Positions 15,201 to 25,817 are shown, counted from the first letter of the stretch. The stretch: DNA of 64,000 nucleotides from Unio delphinus (GCA_029339505.1 JAQISU010000163.1:1984001-2048000); one strand, 5' to 3'. The notes: generated from the letters alone by a model not told the origin. Numbers and translations: made by a program.

Positions 15201-16500
15201 TGTGCAAGTCTAAATTTCCTTAATATTTCATGTGCAAGTCTAAATTTCCTTAATATTTCATGTGCATGTCTAAATTTCCTTAATATTTCATGTACAAGTC
15301 TAAATTTCCTTAATATTTCATGTGCAAGTCTAAATTTCCTTAATATTTCATGTGCAAGTCTAAATTTCCTTAATATTTCATGTGCAAGTCTAAATTTCCT
15401 TAATATTTCATGTGCAAGTCTAAATTTCCTTAATATTTCATGTGCAAGTCTAAATTTCCTTAATATTTCATGTGCATGTCTAAATTTCCTTAATATTTCA
15501 TGTACAAGTCTAAATTTCCTTAATACTTCATGTACAAGTCTAAATTTCCTTAATGTTTCATGTGCAAGTCTAAATTTCCTTAATATTTCATGTACAAGTC
15601 TAAATTTCCTTAATACTTCATGTGCAAGTCTAAATTTCCTTAATATTTCATGTGCATGTCTAAATTTCCTTAATATTTCATGTGCATGTCTAAATTTCCT
15701 TAATGTTTCATGTACAAGTCTAAATTTCCTTAATATTTCATGTGCAAGTCTAAATTTCCTTAATATTTCATGTGCAAGTCTAAATTTCCTTAATATTTCA
15801 TGTGCAAGTCTAAATTTCCTTAATATTTCATGTGCATGTCTAAATTTCCTTAATATTTCATGTACAAGTCTAAATTTCCTTAATACTTCATGTACAAGTC
15901 TAAATTTCCTTAATGTTTCATGTGCAAGTCTAAATTTCCTTAATATTTCATGTACAAGTCTAAATTTCCTTAATACTTCATGTGCAAGTCTAAATTTCCT
16001 TAATATTTCATGTGCATGTCTAAATTTCCTTAATATTTCATGTGCATGTCTAAATTTCCTTAATGTTTCATGTACAAATCTAAATTTCCTTAATATTTCA
16101 TGTGCAAGTCTAAATTTCCTTAATATTTCATGTACAAGTCTAAATTTCCTTAATGTTTCATGTGCAAGTCTAAATTTCCCTAATATTTCATGTGCAAGTC
16201 TAAATTTCCCTAATATTTCATGTGCATGTCTAAATTTCCTTAATATTTCATGTGCAAGTCTAAATTTCCCTAATATTTCATGTGCAAGTCTAAATTTCCT
16301 TAATATTTCATGTGCAAGTCTAAATTTCCTTAATATTTCGTGTACAAGTCTAAATTTCCTTAATATTTCATGTGCAAGTCTAAATTTCCTTAATATTTCA
16401 TGTACAAATCTAAATTTCCTTAATATTTCATGTGCAAGTCTAAATTTCCTTAATGTTTCATGTGCAAGTCTAAATTTCCTTAATATTTCATGTGCAAGTC
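9241..16500. repeat. Higher-order repeat copy B of the 30-bp satellite
   Basis: The copy A markers reappear in the same order: 9751, 11551, 12061, 12241, 13111, 13261, 14431 and 15181. Offsets are 7260, then 7080 (3781-6720 versus 10861-13800), 7110 and finally 6930 bp, showing gain and loss of whole monomers. The right boundary is approximate because the last ~500 bp reuse shorter sub-blocks. Confidence 0.8.
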
Positions 16501-17010
16501 TAAATTTCCTTAATATTTCATGTGCATGTCTAAATTTCCTTAATATTTCATGTGCAAGTCTAAATTTCCTTAATGTTTCATGTGCAAGTCTAAATTTCCT
16601 TAATACTTCATGTGCAAGTCTAAATTTCCTTAATATTTCATGTGCAAGTCTAAATTTCCTTAATATTTCATGTGCAAGTCTAAATTTCCTTAATATTTCA
16701 TGTGCAAGTCTAAATTTCCTTAATATTTCATGTACAAATCTAAATTTCCTTAATACTTCATGTGCAAGTCTAAATTTCCTTAATATTTCATGTACAAATC
16801 TAAATTTCCTTAATATTTCATGTACAAATCTAAATTTCCTTAATATTTCATGTGCAAGTCTAAATTTCCTTAATATTTCATGTGCATGTCTAAATTTCCT
16901 TAATACTTCATGTGCAAGTCTAAATTTCCTTAATGTTTCATGTACAAATCTAAATTTCCTTAATATTTCATGTGCAAGTCTAAATTTCCTTAATATTTCA
17001 TGTGCAAGTC

Positions 17011-17800
17011 ATCTACAAAGTTTGATCAAAGAACCTACTCAAGAAAGTTCTTTTGCAAAACCATTTTTTCTTGAGCCACAGCGGCCTTGACTTTTGATCT
17101 CTCAAGTAGAAAAATCAGTAAGTATCTTCAGTTCCTAGCTGCCATCCCTCAACTTTAGCCAAGGTATATTATCTAGAACTGAAGTTATCCCATCTCACTA
17201 AATCTTTTTTTATGTTTTATGACCCTGACCTTTGTCTTTTTTTACTAAAAAAAATCAAAAGGTTCTTTTCAACACAATATGCATGTCATCCACAAACTGG
17301 TAAAAGCACACAATATATAAATAAAGTTTTTATGCAAAAACCATTTTTCTTCTGTGTCACCTTGAACTTTTGACCTCAAAATTAATAGTCTTCTTGCTTA
17401 CCTCATGTGCAAATGGTCCACAGACTTTGATAGGTGATCTGACACTAAGGTTAGAATGCAAAACCCATTTTTCATCATTCATTCAAACAGCTTGAACTTA
17501 GCATGTTTGGCCATAAAATCAATAGGTCACTTTCCTAACCAACCTGTAGGTCATCCACAAACTTTGATGGAGGTGCATGGTTGAGAGCTGAAATTTTTGG
17601 GCAAATATTATTTTTTCATTTTCAATACCAATGACCTTGATCATTTGACTTTGAAACCCAACATGAAATTGATGATGGATAAAAAGATGGACAGACAACA
17701 TCAGATGGATAGAAAGATGGACAGACAACATCATTGCCTTATATTGATGATGGATAAAAAGATGGATAGACAACATCATTGCATAATATCTATACCATAT
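17011..17800 (+). repeat. Degenerate dispersed repeat (TGACCTTTGACC/AATCAATAGG family) at the satellite edge
   Basis: Several ~130-bp diverged monomers recur. Each has an ATCAATAGG-like motif, a CTT/TTAC-rich stretch, GCAAGTCATCCACAAA, a TTTGATAGG-like stretch, and TTATGCAAAAACCATTTTTC before the next TTGACC. Clear landmarks are 17281-17355, 17390-17480 and 17515-17650. The element ends in a GATGGACAGACAACATCA-type run (17671-17784). The same family fills 60815-61350 and 62265-62945. Satellite base 17010 joins it exactly where the parental GCAAGTC/ATC-ACAAAG motif lies. No coding potential is seen. Confidence 0.7.
17671..17784 (+). repeat. Short tandem repeat, GATGGA-AGACAACATCA units
   Basis: Three imperfect units of GATGGATA(A)AAGATGG followed by ACAGACAACATCA. 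It looks like the simple-sequence tail of the dispersed element to its left. The overlapping plus-strand open frame rich in MDRQHH reads this repeat and is not a gene. Confidence 0.75.
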
Positions 17801-18841
17801 GGTCAGCATATAAAAAGAGAAATTTAGCACCCTACATCTCAGCTCCAACAAATAAATGGGACAGTCAATACACTAGTTCAGCTCAAAATTGGAATTAAAT
17901 AAACTCACATCTCAACTCCTTCTCAAGATGTAATTACATTAGTTTGTATACATCATATTCATGAATGGCACATTTCAAAATGGCTGTGCTTGAGACCATG
18001 CACACATTCAGGCTGTGGAATTAAATTACAAAAATGCAATACTAGCACACAGAAACATCAAGATTCCAGCTTTAGCAAGACAAAGTTTCCAATTTTCAAC
18101 TCGTTTATACCAAAAATAAACTGTTTATTACAAACTTGTTTATATTAATGCAACTGGTTTATACTAATACAAACTTTTACTAATATCAAAAATCATAAGG
18201 CCAACAGTTTTCAAATATATTGCTCAAAGTGTGTAATAGTATAAGAAACAAATAGCATTCACAGCTAACAGAAGCACTAGAGAGCCAGAATACATTTAAA
18301 GCTCAGTACATCTGTATGTTGTTAAACATGCTTTTCTGTACTCTAAGGAAGAACATTAACAATCTCAGATACATGATATGTCAATATAACTGTGTCCAGA
18401 TAAAAATACATTCCATTTATTTTCAATTCTCTCTGCAGTCAAAATAAACAATACATTGTACATGTACAAAACTTTTTGTTTTAGTAAAATGAAGAAAGAA
18501 AATTAGGATTTACACTAATGGTATATGGCAACTATTGCTATAATATGATCACTTCACTCCCTCACTCCCTTCTGGACACCCTCACACAAATTTCACTGGA
18601 TATTAACAAAACTCCCATCATGGCTCTAACACGAAAATTTACATATTTATATTATTATTGCATTATCCCTTCCCCTCCCCTCTGTGCTGTGACTTTGGGG
18701 TGTGGTGGTGGGTGTTAACTCAAAATCTGCACATATAGTATACATTCTCTAATAAATGCATGCACTTTACATATTTTTAACCAAAAACATCCAACAATTT
18801 CACTATAATTCAACATGCATATTTGACCTTTGACTCTTCCC
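17801..18841. other. Unique AT-rich DNA, no feature recognised
   Basis: Non-repetitive sequence with scattered short motifs (TTGTTTATA near 18100-18180). Open frames are short and lack splice or codon signals that I can support. Confidence 0.6.
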
Positions 18842-18991
18842 CTCCCCTCCTAGGAATACCAAGGCAGTGACCCAAGTACTGACTCCTACCCTGCACTCCC
18901 CTCCTATTGATACCATGGGAGTGGCCCAATTACTGACTCATCCACTCTGCTCCCCTCCTAGGGATACCAAGTGACCCAAGTAGTATCCCTC
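18842..18991. repeat. ~54-bp tandem repeat, about 3 copies
   Basis: Units start CTCCCCTCCTA near 18842, 18896 and 18950 and contain GATACCA-type and GACCCAAGTA motifs. They are C-rich on the plus strand, unlike the surrounding AT-rich DNA. Confidence 0.75.
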
Positions 18992-19278
18992 TTGCAAGTT
19001 GTCTCCTATTGCCCCTCCAGTGCCCCACTAATGTATGTGATAATGTAAAGGCTTTAAAGTACATCACTTGTTCACAAAAGATGCAAGGTATACATTCTTG
19101 TAGGTTATATAAATATATGGCTTGTATGTTAATTGTCTGGTTTTATCCAGTAACATGTGGTGTCTTGGAGGAAGTTGCCCATGCTGGATATAAACATATG
19201 AAAAGCTCATGTACGAGTTTGTCATAACTCTCAATGTCTGATTCTCAAATCACTGGTCCAATTTTTCAAAATGTCAAA

Positions 19279-19390
19279 ATGAATGGGATGGTCTGAAATC
19301 AGTATACATTACATAAAGGAATGGCCAGAAATTGATATACCATTGCAAAAAAAAATGGGATGGCCTTAGACTGATATAGCACTGTAAAAA
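19279..19390. repeat. Imperfect ~38-bp tandem repeat, 3 units
   Basis: GGGATGGYCT and GATATA-type motifs recur three times: AATGGGATGGTCTGAAAT, GGAATGGCCAGAAATTGATA and GGGATGGCCTTAGACTGATA. No coding signal. Confidence 0.55.
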
Positions 19391-19400
19391 TAGCAGGTTC

Positions 19401-19610
19401 CAAATAAACTCGCATAAAAGTTGCAAACAAATGCAAACAACATTAACCCTTATTTGCCATCAGATAAGCCAGCAGATCAGGGTCCATGTTTTTTGCTATG
19501 CTCATTAATCCTAATACAACTGATCCCTATCTGTCAGTATATTATGCCAGCAGATCTGGGTTTATATACATGTATGCTGATTAGACTTTACTTATAAAAG
19601 AAAGTGCATA
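19401..19610 (+). repeat. AGATC(T/A)GGGTC-family dispersed repeat, copy 1
   Basis: About 200 bp with the ordered motifs ACTCGC, TGCAAACAA, CAGATCAGGGTCCATGTT, TTAATCCTAA, TGATCC, CTGTCAGTATATTATGC and CAGATCTGGGTTTATA. The same order is found at 35330, 41560, 42695 and 51000, and inverted at 25310 and 39760. No protein is encoded, so it looks like a non-autonomous element. The class is unknown. Confidence 0.65.
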
Positions 19611-20281
19611 CAGTCAACATAGTATTTGTTTCAATGTTATATCAATTTAGCTTCATACTGGTTAGATTTAATATCAGTAAAAGCTTAACACAGAAAAGAT
19701 AATACGAGACAAGCTTCGAAAATAAATCCTGATATCCATGATTGGACTTGGGAAAGTTGTGTGCTTTAATCTATATGGGAAAAGGAATAATAATATTGAT
19801 GATAACTGGCAGCATTACAATTGTCAAGTCTGATCCTGTGTGGTACCTATACAATTTAATACCCGAATGAAAAACCTGACTGGTTTGGAGTTTTCTGTCT
19901 TTTGGGAATTTATAAATGACTTTCTGGTTTATGTTTAGGGAACATAATTTTATCATTAGTCTGGACAAACTATATTAGTGAGTCTAAGGAGTCTAAGATG
20001 AAGGAAGGCTAATAAAAGCAGCATGATCATCAAATTATTTGCTTCTTAAGAATTTTTTTTCTACTCAAATTATGTTCTGTAATCTGCTTCAGATGGTATA
20101 CTAATTTAATGACTGTTCATTTCTCAAGCTTAATGTGCTATGTGCTCCTGGCACACATTTCTGACATGAACAGTGTACTGATTGACTTTGTCTAACATGT
20201 TTAGTGACTATGTGTCAGTTCAATATTGAACACATGTGCTGGCAAAAAGGTTGATGAATGTTGCAAGTTTATGGGTCGACT
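19611..20281. other. Unique AT-rich DNA, no feature recognised
   Basis: A 65-codon minus-strand frame at 19771-19968 is present but has no recognisable domain or family-like composition. Confidence 0.55.
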
Positions 20282-21628
20282 TGTGAAGTGCCAAATTTTC
20301 AGTTGATCTATTAATAAACCATTAGTTGTGGCCAGATAGCCTTTAGTTAAATTTATGAGACACATCGTACAAGCAGGGGGTCTGTAAAGTCTAGCCGACC
20401 GCTGCACTAATTGACCCGTTGTTTATACAGGAGCCAGTACTGACTGACAGTGACCTTGTAAAGTTCATTTTATCACGAAAATGTCAGAATTGAGAGAAAA
20501 CAAAGATTCTGTTACTTAAAACCAAAGTGTGTCATATTGACCATGACATAAGTGACTTTTAGAGGGAAGTGGGAGAAAATACATTTGATTCTGATTGGGG
20601 TGTGTTTTACACGAGAAATCTTTAGAACATAATATCTTACTAGCTAAATTAGAAGTTAGTCTGAATTTGCTGCTGTGAGAGTAGACAGCGTTGAATTATT
20701 TTTAGTAAGGCTCCGGATCATATTTTAGAAAAGTACATCCGTAAAACAACAGACCAGGGGGAAAAAACTGCCAAAAACATCGGTTGAGTGACACACAAAA
20801 ACACAAGGTATTGTCTCAAATTCCATGTTTATTGTGATGCTATTAATATAATGTCTGCTTCATTTACAGGTCTGCATGATTTCGTTTGATACATTTGTAT
20901 AATTGATTTAATTGGATACAGTTGTATAATAATGTTCTTTTGATTTATGAATTGGAATTTTTATCTTAATTCTTAGTTAAGAATGACGTAGTGTTAATTT
21001 ATGTCGTAAAAACACTATGTTGAGTTATGCATAGGAAGTGTTACGTTAATTCTTGAAATTATCATATTGTTTGAATAATGAATGTGTTCTAAGAATTTAA
21101 TGTATTACAACAGTTAATGATTTACAAGAATACATGTGAATTCACCGAATTTTGATGTCATAGATAATTTAGCGACAGTGTATAATTCAACGTCTTGCTA
21201 TGTAGTACGTTAATGTATTAGGTCAAGGCAAAATGAATTAACAAATGGTTAAACCACATTTATTTGAGGACATGTGTAGCTAATTACTAGCCGTAAAATT
21301 GTTATCACTGATAGTAATATCTGATTGTTCGAACCAGGAATAATGGGCAGTTTCAACTGTAACCATTGTAACGAGAGACTTAGGTTATTTCAATTTTCTT
21401 TCGGAAGGAAGAAAATAGCTTTTGGGAAGACGTGAAGACAGAAATAAAGACGTACAAGTTGGAAAAGAATTGAGAGGTGTATATATTAATACAGTGGACC
21501 AGTCTGGACTCAAGTGGAACATCAATGAGGGCAGATTACATATAGAGAGAGAGGAACAGATTTCTAGGACAACATTGGATTGAGCAGTGAGCGTGGTTCG
21601 AGAATAACAGGTTATGAAAATCAAACAA
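20282..21628 (+). repeat. Duplicated block, copy 1 (1.35 kb)
   Basis: Aligns by eye along its length with 23214-24321. Both start TG-AAGTGCCAAATTTTC and end AACAGGT-ATGAAAATC. Shared internal landmarks are TTATGAGACACAT, AGGTATT with TTACAG about 60 bp later, TAAGAATGACGTAGTGTTAA, GTAAAAACACTATGT and TACATGTGAATTCACCGAAT. Copy 1 carries about 190 bp (21283-21473) that copy 2 lacks. Both copies keep GT...AG boundaries (AAG|GTATTG and TTTACAG|GTCTGCATGA), so a duplicated promoter/5' exon is possible. Paired LTRs of a decayed element are an alternative. No long open frame supports either. Confidence 0.7.
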
Positions 21629-21663
21629 AGCATTCCACTTGAGTCCAGACTGGTCCACTGTAT
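21489..21663. repeat. Perfect 31-bp inverted repeat with 113-nt loop
   Basis: The left arm (21489-21519) starts ATACAGTGGACCAGTC. The right arm (21633-21663) is its exact reverse complement and ends GACTGGTCCACTGTAT. A transcript would form a 31-bp stem. In the duplicated copy only a diverged left arm is found (about 24187-24217), and no right arm follows. Confidence 0.9.
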
Positions 21664-21750
21664 AAGTGGTCACAGGTAAATGTGTAGGTCACAGGTAAAA
21701 TTAGTTTCTGTACCAAAATGTGCCATGACCTTTAATCACTGTGTGTTTTT

Positions 21751-22054
21751 GACATTTTAATTAGCTTTAACAATTGTCCAGTCATATTGCTACAATGTCT
21801 GTAGTGTGACAGTTTATAGTGATGTCTTGCACCAAGACACTAGGCCACAGATATGTAGCATCATGTTCTACCCAGTTTCATCATCCTGACACCAGGCCAA
21901 CCAGTCCTAACACTAACTTCTTAATGCTGAGCACCAAGTCAGCCAGCTGTTAGTTAAAAAAAAACAAAGTCTTTGATAAGACTTGCCTGTGTTCAAACCC
22001 ACAACCTCCCACATCTGAGGTGAATGTTCTAACCACTTAGGCCACTGGAGTGGT
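21751..22054 (-). mobile_element. tRNA-headed SINE (family A), copy 1
   Basis: Minus-strand SINE. The tRNA-like head has a box A-like GGCCTAAGTGGTTAGAAC and a box B-like GGGTTTGAACAC. It is followed by a shared body (CAAAGAC, AGGACTGGTTGGCCTGGTGTC, TATAAACTG) ending AATTGTTAAAGC. It matches 34890-35196 and 46272-46580 along about 300 bp. It resembles tRNA-headed bivalve SINEs with a conserved central domain. The family name is not verified. Confidence 0.75.
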
Positions 22055-22063
22055 ATATGGATG

Positions 22064-22410
22064 GGTGGACAAGCAAATGTAAGACAATGGATGGATGGAC
22101 AAGACAATATGATACATGAGACTTAAGATGGTGTATCTTCCCTGACAGTGATCAAGACTAACTCTGCTACAGTTTATGTTCGAATTGTTTAGAATTAAGA
22201 TTCAATAAATATTTCTTTACCAAATAAAAGCAATTAACCTGTAAATTTATAGATACTCTATATGCCTAGAGTAATATGGCTTTTTCAGACTGACAATATT
22301 TTAAAGAAAATGCCCATGTGATAATTACGTTTGCACTTAATTAAAATAACACAGTATCATCCAAACTTAAAAGTGTCTGATTCTAATTTTTTAGACCCGT
22401 TTTTTCTTTC
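22064..22410. other. Unique AT-rich DNA with short GGATGGAC repeats
   Basis: Short GGATGGATGGACAAG runs next to the SINE (22057-22105), then unremarkable AT-rich sequence. Confidence 0.5.
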
Positions 22411-22784
22411 ATCCAAAATTTTGCCCATGGTCAGAATCCGATTTTGTGTCCAGATTTTAGACTTTATGGCCTCGGATCTAAGGCAGACCAGTCTTAACCG
22501 CACACAGACAGGTGAACCTGTGCAAAAAGTAGGATAAGGTGGAGATTTTGAATAAAGAGTCTCCTCCATACGAAAATTATGGGTCCAATAAGCACAAAAA
22601 ACCCACCAAAATACCAAAAAAACACTCCAACTTTTCATCTTCTGTTCATGTGCCAGCAAACTAACCAATGGGCATTGGTCTAATAGAAAATTTCTTGGAA
22701 GTCGATGTATTCAGAAAAAGTCCCCAAAATGTTTCCTACTCACATTTAATGCAAAACAGCAAAAATCTCCAGGGGTTAACAGGT
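22411..22784 (-). repeat. Dispersed repeat R2 with open minus frame, copy 1
   Basis: Aligns with 47277-47567 over CCAAAATT-GCCCATGGTC, TTTTATGGCCTC-GATCTAAG, AAAAAGTAGGATAAGGTGGA, AATAAAGAGTCT, then GTCCCCAAAATG and CCAGGGGTTAA. Copy 1 has about 100 extra bp at 22567-22665. On the minus strand both copies keep an open frame with the shared peptide motifs PPYPTFC, VCLRSEAIKSKIWTQN and TMG. This may be a fragment of a transposon protein or chance openness. I do not recognise the family. Confidence 0.6.
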
Positions 22785-23082
22785 TAGAATTATCAAGAAA
22801 CTGGCACCAATAAGACTCTCGACACAGTATGCAATCCATCCGCTTGTGTGATGGAGAGGTCAGCCTGAATGTTTGGACTAGGGGAAAAGACTTATTACAT
22901 CTTGCATGATGCAGAGGTCTGCTTGACAGCTTAGACCTGGGAACTAATTAATTAATTAATTGAGTTAATGGTCCTGCACATGTTGTGGGTGCACCTACTG
23001 ATATCATCTTTGACTCATGGTGAGGGCAAATTGATTGTGTATGTTTGACTTGAAACTCCTGAATCTATTTATTACATGCAAT
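22785..23082. other. Unique DNA, no feature recognised
   Basis: Contains a short (TTAA)n run near 22945-22965 and nothing else I can support. Confidence 0.5.
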
Positions 23083-23212
23083 TAACTTGCCCCCAAATCC
23101 CATCAATTATTCTATAATGCAATTAAAATTACTTGCCACTCAAATCCCATCAATTATTCTATAATGCAATGACTTGCCACTTAAATCCCATCAATTATTA
23201 TTTATAATGCAT
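23083..23212. repeat. ~54-bp tandem repeat, 3 copies
   Basis: Units carry ACTTGCC, AAATCCCATCAATTATT and TATAATGCA. The third is slightly longer. It directly abuts the left edge of the second duplicated block. Confidence 0.8.
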
Positions 23213-23213
23213 G

Positions 23214-24321
23214 TGTAAAGTGCCAAATTTTCGGTTGAATCTATTAAATAACTATTAGTTCTAGCCAGCAGTCATTTGTTAGATTTATGAGACACATTCT
23301 GCACAGAGAGATACTGGTATAATTGGTTCACCCTTTAACTGTGTTTGTTTAGAGCAGTACTGACCGCCGTGACACAAACGTGTCATGGTTTGATTTGAAA
23401 CAGGGCATAGTTGTTACTCAAAACCAAAGCACGCTGATGTAAGCGACTTTTAAAGGAAAGCGTGAGAAAATATATTTGTTCTGATTGGTCACTGTTGAAT
23501 AAGGGGTGTGTTTGACATGCGAAATCTTTAGAATATAATATCTACTAGTTAAAATTACTTCAGTCTTGAAAGTTCCTCTGCACGAGAGGACAGTGTAGTA
23601 TTATTTTTGGAATAAAGACTCTGGAGCGTATTTTAGAGAAGTAACTCCGTAAAAATTAGACCAGAAAAACCGCCAAAAACCAACGATTAAGAGACGCATC
23701 AAAAACACGAGGTATTTGTTTCAAATCAACGCTTATTATGATGTAATTAATATGTTTCTTTGTTACAGATCTGCATGATATGTTGATACATTTGTATGAT
23801 TAGTTTCATTTGTTACATTAATTTAGTAATGTGCTTTCGAATTATGAATTAGAATTCTTACCTTAATGCGTAGTTAAGAATGACGTAGTGTTAACTGATG
23901 TCGTAAAAACACTATGTGGAGTTATGGATCAGAAATGTTACGTTAATTCTTGAATTTATCATATTGTTTGAATATTGATTGTGTTCTAAGATTTAATGTC
24001 TTTCTTTAATTAATGAATTACAGGAATACATGTGAATTCACCGAATTTTGATGTCATAATTTAGTGACAGTGTATAATTCAATGTCTTGTTATGTAGTAT
24101 GTTAATGTATTAGGTCAAGGCAAAATGAATTAACAAATGGTTAAACCACATTTATTTGAGGACATGTGTAGCGAGGTACATACATCGATACAGAGGACAA
24201 GTCTGAGTTCAAACGAAACATCCATGAGGGAAAAGTATCCCGAGAGACAGGAACCTCTGAGTCAACATTTGAGTGAGCAGAGAATGCAGTTTGACGATAA
24301 CAGGTCATGAAAATCGAACAA
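23214..24321 (+). repeat. Duplicated block, copy 2 (1.1 kb)
   Basis: Second copy of 20282-21628, in the same orientation. The intron-like boundaries are conserved (GAG|GTATTTG and TTGTTACAG|ATCTGCATGA). Also kept are TAAGAATGACGTAGTGTTAA, GTAAAAACACTATGT, CACCGAATTTTGATGTCATA and the stretch with GGACATGTGTAGC, where copy 1 carries its ~190 extra bases. No open frame of note. Confidence 0.7.
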
Positions 24322-25310
24322 CACGAATGAATTTGATTCTCTGATGATATTAACTATCAGTAATAGAACGGCTGAATTTGTGTAATTCTATATTCAATCT
24401 ATTTGTAATTCGGTGAAAGTTAATTCTAAAACCATGTGTATTCAGGACGAAAGGAAATTGCACTGTGTATGTATTTGATTAAATTGTTTATTTATCTTTA
24501 CGGGGGCACATAGTTTCTTTGTTCAATATATTAACTCAGTTTACCATATACATTCTATACTCGAACCGGGCAATTATACCATGGGTGGTCATCTACTAGA
24601 TAGCGAGTATCAGAGGGGAGTGGATTAGAGTGCTGTTATTATATGTTGTTCAATACCCTTTGACAAAGTGGGACGTAATGCTTACCCTTTGATAAGTGGG
24701 GCTTATACAATATTATACAAATAACGCTCATGACCCACGAGACTCTGACAGCATGCATTTTACCACTTCAATTTGATTTTGATGCACTGTTTCATTTCAC
24801 TGGTCAAAATGCCATCCTGAAAACCAATGCATAATGTTTCTGAATAACGTTTATGACATGCTACTTTCTGGTGCATATATAATTTATGGGTCTTGTTGAT
24901 CTTTCTGAAAATATTTTAAATCAATGAAAGGAAATTCTTAGTTTAAAAGCTCTTATTAAAATCAATTTAAACATGCATGATGAGCAAGGAGAGAGAAATT
25001 TTAATTTGTGACAATAATAAAAACGCCTGGAAAGTTCTGCACACTGAAAGAACATCAGTACAGACTCTGTGTGTTTGTGTGTGTTGTGTAAGAGAGAGAA
25101 GAGTTTGAATTTTAAAGTTGCCAATCCAAAATCTATTTTTAAAACAGAGCTCACGTGTATACAGCATTTGATTTGCAGCCAAAGTGACTGACCTTCACTT
25201 TCATGCATCTGAATTTCTCAATTTTCACAATGCAACTGAACACACATAGTTTTTGGAGAGAATCCCAACATTCATTGTGCTTTAGTAATATTGACAGACA
25301 ATTGACCAAG
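24322..25310. other. Unique AT-rich DNA, no gene recognised
   Basis: Contains a short GT-rich run (25067-25090). Minus-strand frames at 24921-25208 show no recognisable domain. Confidence 0.55.
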
Positions 25311-25505
25311 ATCAGCTTTTGTATCTGTACAGACCCAGATCAGCTCTTGCATCAGTACAGACCCAGATCAGCTCTTGCATCACTCAGATCAGCTGCTGCT
25401 GCATCTGCAATGACCCAGATCATAATGCACAGCATATCGTGGTCTATACAGTCTGATGGGAGTAATCAACAGAACAAACACAGACCCTGATCTGCATTGT
25501 TTCTC
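25311..25505 (-). repeat. AGATC(T/A)GGGTC-family dispersed repeat, copy 2 (inverted)
   Basis: On the minus strand it reads GCAGATCAGGGTCTGTGTTT, GTTGATTACTCC, ATTATGATCTGGGTCATTGC, then a local tandem GAGCTGATCTGGGTCTGTAC. The order matches the plus-strand copies. The internal AGATCAGCTCTTGCATC duplication is specific to this copy. Confidence 0.6.
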
Positions 25506-25817
25506 TTGGGACCTTCAAAATCCTGTCAGATAAAAATATTCTTTTTTATATTCTAAAATGTTTAGAATCAATGAAATTCTACATGTCCATCAGTGTCTAT
25601 GTTGTTGCAGCTGGACTGGATTACAGTACATATGTACTTACAAATTTCCTTGCTAACTTGCTGAAGGCTTTCTAGAGTATTTTTTAGATTTCTTTTGGGA
25701 AACACTATCCAATATTTCATTGGAATAGTAAGCTTTCAAATCACTGACTTGATTACAAGCTTGTAATTTGGTACATGTATCTTCCGATTTATGAAATGTA
25801 TCTCAACATTCAATATT
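25506..25817. other. Unique AT-rich DNA, no feature recognised
   Basis: No repeat, RNA gene or coding signal seen. Confidence 0.5.

Larger units (their letters stand above)
1..17010. repeat. 30-bp satellite array, 567 monomers, with ~7.1-kb higher-order repeats
   Basis: The monomer starts TAAATTTCCT and ends TGTGCAAGTC (example 31-60). Every 60-base row keeps the same register, so I see no insertion or deletion inside any monomer: 567 x 30 = 17010. Variation is concentrated at a few sites: monomer positions 15-16 (AT, GT or AC), 24 (G or A) and 27-28 (AG, TG or AA). Rare variants mark higher-order copies. 3781-6720 matches 10861-13800 (offset 7080) with only four single-base differences by eye, 1981 onward matches 9241 onward (offset 7260), and 1 onward matches 5491 onward (offset 5490). 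The offsets drift in steps of 30 bp, so whole monomers were gained or lost. AAATTT and AATATT tracts lie about 10 bp apart, which may favour bent DNA. A centromeric or heterochromatic role is possible but unproven. Confidence 0.97.

Noticed and set aside
1..17010. CRISPR array, because of regular ~30-bp direct repeats
   Set aside because: Monomers are contiguous with no spacers, and the context is eukaryotic.
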